Shown here: positions 6,561 through 14,243 of the stretch, in pieces
Numbering within the stretch: the first letter of the stretch is position 1
Layout of the letters: each line of letters begins with the position of its first letter
Source: Desulfovibrio sp.
GTDB lineage: Bacteria; Desulfobacterota; Desulfovibrionia; Desulfovibrionales; Desulfovibrionaceae
Assembly: GCA_020217165.1 (NCBI GenBank)
Contig: JAIWOE010000093.1
Span: 1 to 14,243 of the forward strand
DNA length: 14,243 nucleotides
Reading direction: 5' to 3'
The notes under the pieces: model-generated
What the model was told of the DNA's origin: nothing
What the model saw: the letters and a program-made list of their open reading frames with translations, nothing else
The model's database searches: none
Position numbers and translations under genes: made by a program

Positions 6561-7025
6561 ATGAGCAAGAGCGGTTTGGCCATCAAAGGGGCCATGGATT
6601 TTGATTCGGTTTCCACCTTCCTCACGGATCTGGTGGCCAGCTTCAAGGAGCGCACTATCTGCGTGCAGCGGGGCGAGGAGTTCGTCACCCTCAAGCCGGG
6701 TGAGCTCATCGAACTGGAACTGGAGGTGCTGGTGAAAAAGGGCAAGCAGAAATTGTCCCTGGAGCTTGCCTGGCGGGACGAAGTGCTCACCGAGGTGGAG
6801 GCGCCCTTCAAGGTCAGCGCCAAGGAACCCGAGCTGCCCGCCCCCGTGGTGGATGCTGGTGACGCTGCTGGCGAGGCGGCTGGCGAGGTCGCGGCTCCTG
6901 CAGTTGCTGCAGCGGCTCCGGCCCCCTGTTCCACGGTGCTGGTAACGCCCGAAAAGAAGGGCGAGGACAAGAAAGCCGAAGAGAAAAAGGAAGACGGCAA
7001 GCCCGCTGCCGGCGCGAAAAAGTAG
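6561..7025 (+). CDS. Amphi-Trp domain-containing protein
   Basis: The first 75 residues fit the amphi-Trp domain, a small domain of unknown function found in bacteria and archaea. A helix (DFDSVSTFLTDLVASFKE, 13-30) leads into alternating hydrophobic strands: TICVQRGEEFVTLKPG, LIELELEVLVKKG and QKLSLELAWR, which ends on the characteristic Trp (W71). The tail from about residue 90 is low-complexity: Ala/Pro-rich to about 122, then Lys/Glu-rich to the end. The tail may be disordered. The ATG has AAGGAG 7 bases upstream. There is no export signal, so it should be cytoplasmic. It is the second gene of a pair with the 6177 gene and is followed by a strong hairpin. Domain call is fairly confident; role unknown. 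Confidence 0.8.
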   Translation: MSKSGLAIKGAMDFDSVSTFLTDLVASFKERTICVQRGEEFVTLKPGELIELELEVLVKKGKQKLSLELAWRDEVLTEVEAPFKVSAKEPELPAPVVDAGDAAGEAAGEVAAPAVAAAAPAPCSTVLVTPEKKGEDKKAEEKKEDGKPAAGAKK

Positions 7026-7036
7026 GGGGCGCGGGT

Positions 7037-7054
7037 ATCCGCCCGTGTGCGGAT
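7037..7054. repeat. Short inverted repeat after the amphi-Trp gene
   Basis: ATCCGC and GCGGAT form a perfect 6-bp stem with a 6-base loop, 12 bases after the amphi-Trp stop codon. There is no T-run, so it is a minor RNA structure next to the main hairpin at 7071-7124. Confidence 0.4.
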
Positions 7055-7070
7055 GACTCAGCCTGGGGGA

Positions 7071-7124
7071 CCCCGCCTGCGCCCGCCACTACGAGACATT
7101 GTCTCGGGCGGTGCGCAGGCGGGG
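7071..7124. terminator. Strong nested hairpin, probable bidirectional terminator
   Basis: The arms 7071-7082 (CCCCGCCTGCGC) and 7113-7124 pair over 12 bases. After a single bulge (T7112), 7083-7087 pairs with 7107-7111 for five more. A second stem inside, GAGAC-ATT-GTCTC (7093-7105), caps the structure. It sits between convergent genes, the amphi-Trp gene from the left and the acyl-CoA synthetase from the right, the expected place for a two-way terminator. The T-rich tail on the plus side is weak (TGTTGCGTTT) and absent on the minus side, so the termination role is inferred from position and stem strength. Confidence 0.65.
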
Positions 7125-7190
7125 TGTTGCGTTTCAAGGCATGCGTCAGGATCTGGCGCGGCGTGAAATCACCTGCAACGGTGAAGGCCG

Positions 7191-8846
7191 CTACTCCTGC
7201 ACCTCTTTGCCTTCGTCGCGCTGGCGGATTTCGGCGCGCTTGATCTTGCCGCTGATGGTCTTGGGCAGGGTGCCCACATATTCCACGATACGCGGGTACT
7301 TGTACGGCGCGGTGACGGTTTTGACGTGTTGCTGCAGGGCCTTGGTCAACTCGTCGGCAGGGGAGAACCCTGGGGCCAGCACCACCGTGGCCTTGACCAC
7401 CTGGCCGCGTTCGGGGTCGGGCACGCCGGTGACGGCGGCTTCCACCACCGCCGGGTGGGTGATGAGGGCGGATTCCACCTCGAACGGGCCGATGCGGTAC
7501 CCTGAACTCTTGATGAGATCGTCGGTGCGGCCAAGGAAGAAGAAGTAACCTTCTTCGTCCATCCAGGCCTTGTCGCCGGTGTGGTACCAGCCGTCGTAGC
7601 GGGCAGCGGCGGTGCGCTCCGGCTCGTCCAGATATCCCTGGAACAGGCCCAGCACGGGGTGTGTGCAACGCACGCAGATTTCGCCTTCTTCCCCGGGGGG
7701 GCAGGGCTGCCCGTCGTCATTCATGAGCACGAGATCCCAGCCCGGCGTGGGCCGGCCAATGGAGCCGGGTTTGGGTTCCATCCAGGGGAAGGTGGCCAGC
7801 TGCAGGGTGGTTTCCGTCTGGCCGTAGCCTTCGTAGATGGGCAGGCCGGTGGCGGCTTTCCAGGCCAGAAAGACACCGTCGTTGAGGAGTTCGCCGGCGG
7901 TGGTGCAATGGCGCAGTTTGGAAAGGTCAAATTCGGCAAGGGGTTCGCGTACGAGGAAGCGGTAGACCGTAGGCGGGGCGCAGAAGGAGGTGACGCCGTG
8001 CCCGGCCAGCATCTCCAGCAGGCGCCTGGGCTCGAACTTGCCGCGGAAATCCCAGGTAAACACCGTGGCCCCGGCCATCCATTGGCCGTAGAACTTGCCC
8101 CACACGGCCTTGCCCCAGCCCGTATCCGCCAGGGTGAGGTGCAGGTCCCCGGGACGCAGGTTGTGCCAGTACACGCCGGTCACGTAGTGGCCCAGGGGGT
8201 AGGTGTGGCTGTGGGCCACCATTTTGGGCATGCCGGTGGTGCCGGAGGTGAAGAAGATGAGCAGTGGGTCCTCGCCGCCGGGTTTGCGATCCAGCACGGG
8301 GGGCGTGGCCGGGGCGGCGTTGAGGATGGCGTCATAGTTGTGCCAGCCCTCGGCGCGGCCTTCGCCCACCTGCACGCGCACGGTCAGGCCCGGGCACTGG
8401 GGCAGGGCCTCGTCCACACGGGGGATGACGCCGGTTTCCGCAATGCACCCCTTGATCTTGCCGAACTGCACGCGGAACACGATGTCCTTGGGGGTGAGCA
8501 GGGCCGGGGAGGGCACGGGCACGGCGCCCAGCTTGTGCAGGGCCAGCATGGTGACCCAGAATTCCACCCGGCGATGCAGGATGAGCATGATGCGGTCGCC
8601 ATGGCCCACGCCCAGGGCCTGCAGGGCGTTGGCCAGTCTGGTGGACTGGGTGGAAAAGAAGCCAAGATCGTACTCGCGGCGCGCACCGGCGTCGTCCACA
8701 TGGACCATGGCCGGCCTGGTGGGGTCCGCGGCGGCCTCGACATCCAAAAAGTCATAGGCGAAGTTGTATCCCTGGGGGACATCCATCCGGAAATCGCGCA
8801 TAAAATCGTCGTAGGTGGCGGGCGTGAGGCGCTGAACGGGGGGCAT
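7191..8846 (-). CDS. AMP-forming acyl-CoA synthetase (acetyl/medium-chain type)
   Basis: The enzyme belongs to the ANL superfamily: it activates a carboxylic acid with ATP to an acyl-adenylate and transfers it to CoA, in the cytoplasm. Motifs in order are the P-loop FFTSGTTGMPKMVAHSH (198-214), the substrate-side region DTGWGKAVWGKFYGQW (241-256), YGQTETT (341-347), YHTGD (421-425), the hinge region GRTDDLIKSSGYRIGPFEVES (439-459) and the catalytic Lys534 in TISGKIKR. At 551 residues it is complete and typical of the ACSM-like medium-chain or acetate-type group. The substrate cannot be read from sequence; fatty or aromatic acids remain possible. It lies 61 bases downstream of the XRE-cupin regulator on the same strand, so the regulator probably controls it. 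The start codon has no strong ribosome site. Confidence 0.92.
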   Translation of the reverse strand: MPPVQRLTPATYDDFMRDFRMDVPQGYNFAYDFLDVEAAADPTRPAMVHVDDAGARREYDLGFFSTQSTRLANALQALGVGHGDRIMLILHRRVEFWVTMLALHKLGAVPVPSPALLTPKDIVFRVQFGKIKGCIAETGVIPRVDEALPQCPGLTVRVQVGEGRAEGWHNYDAILNAAPATPPVLDRKPGGEDPLLIFFTSGTTGMPKMVAHSHTYPLGHYVTGVYWHNLRPGDLHLTLADTGWGKAVWGKFYGQWMAGATVFTWDFRGKFEPRRLLEMLAGHGVTSFCAPPTVYRFLVREPLAEFDLSKLRHCTTAGELLNDGVFLAWKAATGLPIYEGYGQTETTLQLATFPWMEPKPGSIGRPTPGWDLVLMNDDGQPCPPGEEGEICVRCTHPVLGLFQGYLDEPERTAAARYDGWYHTGDKAWMDEEGYFFFLGRTDDLIKSSGYRIGPFEVESALITHPAVVEAAVTGVPDPERGQVVKATVVLAPGFSPADELTKALQQHVKTVTAPYKYPRIVEYVGTLPKTISGKIKRAEIRQRDEGKEVQE

Positions 8847-8907
8847 GGAGTGCTCGCTGGCGTTGAACGTGGTGGAGGAAGGGCCGGATGCTGGAGCCGG
8901 CTGGCGG

Positions 8908-9498
8908 CTAGATGATCACATCCAGGAAGGTGGCCGGCTGGTCCGTCAGGCTGCGCATGGCGTGGGGAATCATGGCATTGAAGTACAGGCAGTCATGGGG
9001 CTCCAGCACCACGGCCTCGCCGTCCAGCAACACTTCCATGGTGCCTTCCAGCATGAAACAGAATTCCTGGCCGGGGTGGCTGTTGCGGTGCAGCTCCTCG
9101 CGAGGGCAGGGGGGCACGGTCACCAGAAAGGGCTCCATGGCCCGGTGGGTAAAGCGCGAGGCCAGGCTCAGGTAGCTGTACGCCGAGCGACGCTCCACGG
9201 GCATGCCCTGGCCCTTTTTCACCAGGGTATAGCGGCGCAGGTGCGCCTCGTGGCCGGCAAGCAGGTCCGTCAGGTCCACGCCGGCGGCCTGGGCCACCTT
9301 GAAAAGATGGCTGACGGGAATTTCGCAGGAGCCGCTTTCGTACAACAGCACGTCTTCCACCCTGGCGCCGGATTTCTCGGCCATGGTCTCGGGGGACCAG
9401 TCCAGGGATTCACGCAGACCCTTGAGACGGGCGGCGACGTCACGGTCCGGGAACGCGACGCAGGTGGAAGCGGTGGGGGGAGTGGCCGGGTTGGACAT
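8908..9498 (-). CDS. XRE-family regulator with C-terminal cupin domain
   Basis: This is a transcription factor with an N-terminal helix-turn-helix of the XRE type (about 20-82; pattern VAARLKGLRESLDWSPETMAE ... VLLYESGSCEIPVSHLFKVAQAAGVDLTDLL) and a C-terminal cupin sensor (about 120-195; HPGQEFCFMLEGTMEVLLDGE, then H179 in IPHAM). Cupin regulators of this kind usually sense a small ligand or metal; His141, Glu145 and His179 could form the site. The 196-residue length is typical. The ATG at 9498 has GGAG 8 bases upstream. It is followed by an acyl-CoA synthetase gene, so the ligand may be an acid or acyl-CoA (inference). A good promoter with an overlapping inverted repeat lies just upstream, consistent with autoregulation. 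Confidence 0.92.
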   Translation of the reverse strand: MSNPATPPTASTCVAFPDRDVAARLKGLRESLDWSPETMAEKSGARVEDVLLYESGSCEIPVSHLFKVAQAAGVDLTDLLAGHEAHLRRYTLVKKGQGMPVERRSAYSYLSLASRFTHRAMEPFLVTVPPCPREELHRNSHPGQEFCFMLEGTMEVLLDGEAVVLEPHDCLYFNAMIPHAMRSLTDQPATFLDVII

Positions 9499-9522
9499 GA
9501 ATCGCTCCAGGAATAAGGGATG

Positions 9523-9544
9523 CCGAAAACCTGATTGTATTCGG
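9523..9544. promoter_or_regulatory. Inverted repeat overlapping the XRE-cupin promoter, probable operator
   Basis: CCGAA (9523-9527) and TTCGG (9540-9544) are separated by 12 bases and flank the -10 box of the leftward promoter. A dimeric regulator bound here would cover the -10 and the start site. The neighbouring XRE-cupin protein is the obvious candidate, but the arms are only 5 bases long. Confidence 0.4.
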
Positions 9545-9563
9545 AATTTCCACGGGCTGTCAA
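9534..9563 (-). promoter_or_regulatory. Sigma-70 promoter for the XRE-cupin / acyl-CoA synthetase operon
   Basis: Read on the minus strand, a perfect -35 TTGACA (9563-9558) and a -10 TACAAT (9539-9534, five of six consensus bases) are separated by 18 bases. The predicted start is near 9527, about 29 bases before the regulator's ATG. Confidence 0.7.
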
Positions 9564-9719
9564 AGGGGCGCGGGGCTTGCGGGGGCTTGATGTTCCCCTT
9601 GGGTGCAACTGACTGTTTGATTGCTTCCCACGGGCAGGAAAATACGGTATCGGCTCATGCAGTTGCCGGTGTGTTCCTGAGTCGGCGCCTCGGTATCTTC
9701 CCATGCAAAAGGGAATGGA

Positions 9720-11171
9720 ATGGTCAATCTCAAGCCAGCCAGCCTTGCCGCAGTGTACCTTGCCTTCGGCGTGCTGTGGATTCTGCTGTCCGACGAGCTC
9801 ATGCGCCTCGCCTTCCATGCCTCACCGGACCTGCTCGTCCAGGTGAGCAAGATGAAGGGCACCCTGTTTGTCCTTTGCACCACCCTGCTGCTGTACGGCC
9901 TGCTCAAGCAGTACGAGCGCAGCCGCCGCATCCAGGACCAGGCCCTGCGGGAAAGCGAGGAGACCTTTCGCAAACTGTTCGAGGGCTCCCCGGAACCCAT
10001 CCTGCTCATGCGGGGGGATCGCTTCATCGAGTGCAACCAGGCCGCCCTGCAGCTCCTGGAAACCGAGGACCGCCAGCGCTTGGTGGGGGCAACGCCCTTT
10101 GACTTTTCTCCGCCCCACCAGCCGGACGGCACCCCCTCCCGGGAGGCGGGTCAGCAACTCATCGACCGTGCCTGGGTGGAGGGGGTGAGCCGGTTCGAAT
10201 GGCACTGCACCACGTTTAAAAATCGGCCCCTGACCATCGACGTCTCCCTCATTCCCATCACCCTGCACGGCGAGCGCCTGCTGCACAACACCTGGCGGGA
10301 TGTCACCCTGCGCAAACAGGCAGAGGACGCCTTGCGTCAGTCCCACGAGGCCCTGGAAAAGGTGGTGGCCCGTCGCACCAGGGACCTGCAGGAAGCCAAC
10401 GACAAGCTGCGCCAGCTGGATGAGCTTCGCCGCGCCTTTTTGTCCTTCGCCTCTCACGAACTGCGCACGCCCCTGACGTCCGTACTGGGCTTTGCCGCGT
10501 TGGCCACCAAGAGCGTCACGCGTCACATTGTCCCGGCCCTGGAGCACAACCCCGTGGCCCTGCAGCGGGCCCAGACCCTGCTGGCCAACTTGCAGGTCAT
10601 CGAGAGTGAGGGCCGTCGTCTGGCCCGGCTGGTGGATGACCTGCTGGACCTGTCCAAGATCGAGTCTGATCAATATGTCTGGAACGACGCCCCCCTGCAC
10701 CTGGGGGACGTGGTGCAGGCCGCCGTGGCCACGATTGAAAGCGAACTGGCCACCCGGCCGGAGCTGCGACTGGAGCTGGCCCTTGACCCCGATGCCCCGA
10801 CCATGCACGCGGATCACGACCGCATGCTGCAGGTCTTTCTCAACCTGCTGGGCAACGCCCTCAAGTTCACCCCTGCCGGGACCATCCGTGTGGTGGTGGA
10901 GACTGTGTTGGAGGGGGGACTGGAAGCCCGGGTGGAAGACACGGGCAAGGGCATTCCCCCCGAGGACCTGGAGCGCATCTTCGAGCGGTTCTACCAGGCC
11001 TCGGAACACGCCAGGCCTGCGGCGCATCCCAAGGGCACCGGTCTGGGGCTGGCCATCTGCAAGCTGATCGTGGAACATTATGGCGGCCGCATCTGGGCGG
11101 AATCTTCCCCCGGCGGCGGCGCCGTCTTCGTCATGCGCTGGCCCCGGGATGCGCAATGCCTTGTTGCGTAA
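9720..11171 (+). CDS. Membrane-bound PAS sensor histidine kinase
   Basis: This is an inner-membrane sensor kinase. Two N-terminal membrane helices (about 8-24 and 46-63) enclose a short outside loop, so sensing may be inside the membrane or via the cytoplasmic PAS domain (about 78-200; FRKLFEGSPEPILLMRGDRFIECNQAALQLL). A coiled segment (200-238) leads to the HisKA domain with phospho-acceptor His246 in FASHELRTPLTSVLGF. The HATPase domain follows with Asn375/Asn379 in the N box, DTGKGI (407-412) and GTGLGL (439-444). All catalytic motifs are intact in 483 residues. The ATG is preceded by AGGGA about 8 bases away. No response regulator gene lies beside it; the next gene, a hybrid kinase, has a receiver that could in principle be a partner. 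Stimulus unknown. Confidence 0.93.
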   Translation: MVNLKPASLAAVYLAFGVLWILLSDELMRLAFHASPDLLVQVSKMKGTLFVLCTTLLLYGLLKQYERSRRIQDQALRESEETFRKLFEGSPEPILLMRGDRFIECNQAALQLLETEDRQRLVGATPFDFSPPHQPDGTPSREAGQQLIDRAWVEGVSRFEWHCTTFKNRPLTIDVSLIPITLHGERLLHNTWRDVTLRKQAEDALRQSHEALEKVVARRTRDLQEANDKLRQLDELRRAFLSFASHELRTPLTSVLGFAALATKSVTRHIVPALEHNPVALQRAQTLLANLQVIESEGRRLARLVDDLLDLSKIESDQYVWNDAPLHLGDVVQAAVATIESELATRPELRLELALDPDAPTMHADHDRMLQVFLNLLGNALKFTPAGTIRVVVETVLEGGLEARVEDTGKGIPPEDLERIFERFYQASEHARPAAHPKGTGLGLAICKLIVEHYGGRIWAESSPGGGAVFVMRWPRDAQCLVA

Positions 11172-11172
11172 C

Positions 11173-11188
11173 TATCCAAGTCAGGATA
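11173..11188. repeat. Short inverted repeat between the two kinase genes
   Basis: TATCC and GGATA flank a 6-base centre, two bases after the stop of the PAS kinase. It could be a small stem-loop in a shared transcript or a protein site. It lacks a T-run and is short. Confidence 0.25.
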
Positions 11189-11252
11189 CCATTTTGGACA
11201 TTGCAAGGGCGCGGCAGTTCGTCTCGCACTGGGCAGACGCTCCGGGGAGAGC

Positions 11253-14015
11253 ATGGCGCGTTTTGGGAAAAGCGGAGTCCTGATCTGGTCGGCAAGCATG
11301 CGCATGGCGCTGCTGGCGGGATGGTGCGTGCTATGCGCATGGGGCCTCGCCCCGCCGGCACTGACCTCTGGCGCTGCGCCCGTGCCGGTTCGCATGGGGG
11401 TGTACGAGAACGCCCCGCTGCTGGCCATGGGCTCCTCGGGCAGGCCGGAAGGCATTTTTACCGAGGTGATGCAGGAGGTGGCCCGCCGCGCCGGCTGGGA
11501 GTTGACCTACGTCCACGGCACCTGGAGCGAGATGTTCGACGCGGTGCAGGCCGGGAGCATCGACCTGCTGCCCGTGGTGGCCTACCGTGAAGACCGCAAG
11601 GCCCTGGTGGACTATTCAGATCGCCCCCTGCTCATGAACTGGGGGCAGGTGTTCGCCCGGGACGGCTCGCCCCTGGACAGCCTCACGGCCCTGCTGGGCA
11701 AACGCGTGGGCCTGCTGGAAAACGACGTGCATGCCGAAGCCTTCCGCACCCTGATGTCGTCCTTTGGCGTCACGGTGGTGGAAGTTCCCTTTGCATCCTA
11801 CGACGCCGTGCTCAAGGCCATCCATACGGGCCGCGTGGATGCCGGTGTGCTCAACCGAATTTACGGCGAGATGCATGCTGGCAACTTTGCCGTGCAGCCC
11901 ACGTCCATCATGTTCAACCCCATCCAGTTGCGTGTTGCCGTGGCCAAGGGCGATCCCCACGGCCTCATGCCCGCCCTGAATGCGGAGGTGGCGCGGCTGG
12001 TGAGCTCCGGGGACTCCGTGTACTACCGCGCCCTGGACCGCTGGCTCACCACCCCCCTGCAACGCGAGCGGCCCCAGTGGCTGCCCCATGTGCTCCTGGC
12101 CCTGGCTGCCGCGGTGGGTGTGTTCTTTGGCCTGACCCTGCTCCTCAAACGGCAGGTGGCGCGCGGCACCGCAGCCCTGGCTTTCCAGAATGCCCGCCTG
12201 GCCAGGGAGGTGGAGGAACGCCGCCGGGCAGAGGCGCGGCTGCAGCGCGAAGCCGCCTTCAACCAGGCCCAGGCGGCCGTGGCCCGGACCATCACGGCCT
12301 ATGGCGTCACCCTGCGCGCCGTGGCCGCCAATATTTTCGAGCAGGCCATGCACTCCACCGGCAGCCGGTTTGGTGTGGTGGCCAGCATAGACCCCGCCAC
12401 CGGCGATGTGCTGGGTCAGGCCCTTTCCCCCATGATGCACCAGGAACGGTGCGCGCTGCACCAGCCTTCCCTGGTGCTCTCCCGCGGTCCCCTGGGGTAT
12501 CCTGGCCTGTGGGGGCAGGCCCTGAACACCCGTCAGGGGTTTTATACCAACGCGCCGCAGGCGCATCCACAGTTTCTGGGCCTGCCCCAGGGGCACGTCC
12601 CCTTGGAGCAGTTTCTGGCCGTGCCGGCAGTGGTGGGGCAGGAACTGGTGGGGCTCATCGCCCTGGCCAATCCCGGCCGGGAGTATACCGACGAAGACCT
12701 GGCCGCCGTGGAGGCCCTGGCGGACCTCTTCGCCATGGCCGTGTCCCGCATCCGCAGCGTGGAGGCCCTTTCCTTCGCCAAGGAGGCCGCGGAAAAGGCC
12801 AGCATGGTCAAATCGTCCTTTCTGGCCGTCATGAGCCACGAGATCCGCACGCCCCTGAACGGTGTCATGGGCATGCTCCAGCTCCTGCGGACCACCCGCC
12901 TGGACAGCGAGCAGGGGGAATATGTGGAAGCCGCCCTGCATACCAGCGGCATCCTGTTGCGGCTGCTTTCGGACATCCTGGACATCTCCCGCATTGAGGC
13001 GGACAAGCTGCCCATCGCCCGGGAGGTGTTGTGCCTGGACGACGTGCTCCAGCCGGTGGTGGAGCTTTTTGAACACGAGGCCCGGCGCAAGGGGCTGACC
13101 TTTTCCCTCCTGCGGGACCCGAGCGCTCCGGCCCGGTGCCTGGGGGATGCCGGCCGCATGCGGCAGATGCTCTACAATCTTGTGTCCAACGCCGTGAAGT
13201 TCACCGCCGAGGGCTGGGTGACCCTGGAGGTATATGCCACGCCGGCGCCGCCGATCCCCGGAAACGAGGGCGGGCGCGTGATGCTGCATCTGGTGGTGTG
13301 CGACACCGGCGTGGGCATTGATGACGCCATGCTTGATGTGGTGTTTGGGGACTTCACCCAGGCCGAGGCCGTGTACACCCGGAAGTTCGGTGGTTCAGGC
13401 CTGGGCCTGGCCATCGTCAAGCGCCTCACCGTCCTGATGGGCGGCTCCTTGTGCATCGATAACAGCGGCGAGACGGGCGGCACGGTGATGCATCTGGCCC
13501 TGCCCGTGGCCCTGCCCGCGGCGCAGGATGCGACAACACCATGCGGGGCCGGCGGTCACGCCGTCCCGTCCCCCTGTTCCCCTCCCTGCGCCGCGCCCCC
13601 GGACCTTCACGGCCGCAGGGTACTGGTGGTGGAGGATGAACAGATCAACCGTCTCGCCGTGACCCGCTTTCTGGAAAAGCTTGGTTGCACGGCCCTGGCC
13701 GCCACCAACGGCCAGGAGGCCCTGGCGTGCCTGGACTCCCTGGCCCAGGCGCCGGTGGATGCCGTGCTCATGGATATTCAGATGCCGGAAATGGATGGCG
13801 TGGAGACCACCCGCCGCATCCGGTCCGGCCAGGCCGGGGACAGCCACCGCACCGTGCCCATCATCGCCCTCACGGCCCACGCCATGGCCGGGGACCGCGA
13901 GGCCTTTCTGCGCGCCGGCATGGACGCCTATCTGGCCAAGCCCGTGGAAATGGCCGCCCTGGAAGCAACCCTGCGCCGGACATGGCGCTGCGGTTGCCCG
14001 CCGGAGCCGGCCTGA
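11253..14015 (+). CDS. BvgS-like hybrid sensor kinase with periplasmic solute-binding sensor, GAF domain and receiver
   Basis: This is a 920-residue hybrid kinase. An N-terminal hydrophobic export segment (about 16-40) precedes a family 3 solute-binding domain (about 45-270; [35 protein letters not shown]), which should sense a small molecule in the periplasm. One membrane helix (about 278-298) is followed by a coiled region, a GAF domain (about 345-500) and HisKA with His529 in [16 protein letters not shown]. HATPase follows with N642/N646, DTGVGI (684-689) and GGSGLGLA (713-720). After a Pro/Cys-rich linker (about 752-785) comes a receiver domain with acidic pair E794/D795, phospho-acceptor D841, T874 and K896. 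All catalytic residues are intact. There is no C-terminal Hpt domain, so phosphate must pass to a separate Hpt protein or the receiver acts on its own kinase. The ATG has GGAG only 3 bases upstream. It starts 81 bases after the PAS kinase and may share its transcript. Confidence 0.93.
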   Translation: MARFGKSGVLIWSASMRMALLAGWCVLCAWGLAPPALTSGAAPVPVRMGVYENAPLLAMGSSGRPEGIFTEVMQEVARRAGWELTYVHGTWSEMFDAVQAGSIDLLPVVAYREDRKALVDYSDRPLLMNWGQVFARDGSPLDSLTALLGKRVGLLENDVHAEAFRTLMSSFGVTVVEVPFASYDAVLKAIHTGRVDAGVLNRIYGEMHAGNFAVQPTSIMFNPIQLRVAVAKGDPHGLMPALNAEVARLVSSGDSVYYRALDRWLTTPLQRERPQWLPHVLLALAAAVGVFFGLTLLLKRQVARGTAALAFQNARLAREVEERRRAEARLQREAAFNQAQAAVARTITAYGVTLRAVAANIFEQAMHSTGSRFGVVASIDPATGDVLGQALSPMMHQERCALHQPSLVLSRGPLGYPGLWGQALNTRQGFYTNAPQAHPQFLGLPQGHVPLEQFLAVPAVVGQELVGLIALANPGREYTDEDLAAVEALADLFAMAVSRIRSVEALSFAKEAAEKASMVKSSFLAVMSHEIRTPLNGVMGMLQLLRTTRLDSEQGEYVEAALHTSGILLRLLSDILDISRIEADKLPIAREVLCLDDVLQPVVELFEHEARRKGLTFSLLRDPSAPARCLGDAGRMRQMLYNLVSNAVKFTAEGWVTLEVYATPAPPIPGNEGGRVMLHLVVCDTGVGIDDAMLDVVFGDFTQAEAVYTRKFGGSGLGLAIVKRLTVLMGGSLCIDNSGETGGTVMHLALPVALPAAQDATTPCGAGGHAVPSPCSPPCAAPPDLHGRRVLVVEDEQINRLAVTRFLEKLGCTALAATNGQEALACLDSLAQAPVDAVLMDIQMPEMDGVETTRRIRSGQAGDSHRTVPIIALTAHAMAGDREAFLRAGMDAYLAKPVEMAALEATLRRTWRCGCPPEPA

Positions 14016-14025
14016 ACAGGGCCCA

Positions 14026-14067
14026 TGGCGGCAACATGCCGGACTTCGGGCTTGTTCTTTGCCGCCA
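14026..14067. repeat. Hairpin after the hybrid kinase gene
   Basis: TGGCGGCAA (14026-14034) and TTGCCGCCA (14059-14067) form a perfect 9-bp stem around a 24-base loop, starting 10 bases after the stop codon. It could mark the transcript end, but no T-run follows, so a terminator call is uncertain. Confidence 0.4.
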
Positions 14068-14125
14068 ATCGCCATACTATGCCGGATGAGACCACGTTGG
14101 TTGAGCCTGGGAGCGAACGCAGACC

Positions 14126-14243
14126 ATGCTGAGATACATCCTGTATATCCCCCTGGGGCTGGTGTACGCCGCCGTCTTGACCAGTATAGGTCAGCCCGTG
14201 CTGCGGTATTTCGCCACGGATAGCCACTTCGACCAGCACTACT
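14126..14243 (+). CDS. Start of an unidentified membrane or exported protein (cut by window edge)
   Basis: An open frame begins at the ATG at 14126 and runs without stop to the window end, 39 codons. The visible part starts LRYILYIPLGLVYAAVLTSIG, a hydrophobic segment fitting an anchor or first membrane helix, followed by a polar stretch ending DSHFDQHY. A GGGAG lies upstream but 12 bases away, which is long for a ribosome site. I do not recognise the family. It lies about 110 bases after the hybrid kinase on the same strand. Confidence 0.5.
   Translation, partial: MLRYILYIPLGLVYAAVLTSIGQPVLRYFATDSHFDQHY

Noticed and set aside
7581..8915. A 444-codon plus-strand open frame opposite the acyl-CoA synthetase
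   Set aside because: It mirrors the real gene on the other strand and has no domain pattern; the synthetase motifs are complete.
11616..13289. A 557-codon minus-strand open frame opposite the hybrid kinase
   Set aside because: It is the antisense of intact sensor, GAF and kinase domains, and its His/Gly/Gln-rich product looks non-natural.
1..14243. CRISPR arrays, tRNA or rRNA genes, insertion sequences and phage genes
   Set aside because: No regularly spaced repeats, RNA gene signatures, transposase-like proteins or terminal repeats were seen while reading the window.

Overview
The window is GC-rich, with an AT-rich gap around 5.78-6.17 kb. Gene content points to a sulfate-reducing bacterium of the Desulfovibrio group. 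The key evidence is an Rnf operon in the order decaheme cytochrome c - rnfC - D - G - E - A - B, which I recall as typical of Desulfovibrionales. Species cannot be fixed from sequence alone.

Layout. (1) 1-5777, minus strand: a tightly packed operon for an Rnf membrane complex. It starts with a periplasmic ten-heme cytochrome and runs off the left edge inside rnfB; an apbE flavin transferase may follow outside the window. (2) 5778-6176: an AT-rich divergent control region with two TGTGA/TCACA-type palindromes and a separate TGTAC inverted repeat. (3) 6177-7025, plus strand: two small cytoplasmic proteins, one probably ribbon-helix-helix-like and one with an amphi-Trp domain. A strong hairpin that may terminate transcription in both directions follows. 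(4) 7191-9498, minus strand: an XRE-cupin regulator and a downstream AMP-forming acyl-CoA synthetase, with a good sigma-70 promoter overlapped by an inverted repeat. (5) 9720-14015, plus strand: two histidine kinases, a membrane PAS kinase and a BvgS-like hybrid kinase with a periplasmic solute-binding sensor. (6) 14126-end: the start of a membrane protein cut by the window edge.

How it works together. The Rnf proteins should couple electron transfer between ferredoxin and a second partner to ion movement across the membrane. The most notable point is that RnfC keeps its two [4Fe-4S] motifs but lacks the Gly-rich, ECEPY-type and YPxGxE-type segments that form the NADH/FMN site in ordinary RnfC. 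RnfD also lacks the usual SGAT flavin-attachment motif. With the decaheme cytochrome as first gene, this suggests an Rnf variant that exchanges electrons with periplasmic cytochromes rather than NADH. This is inference from motifs; no alignment was run.
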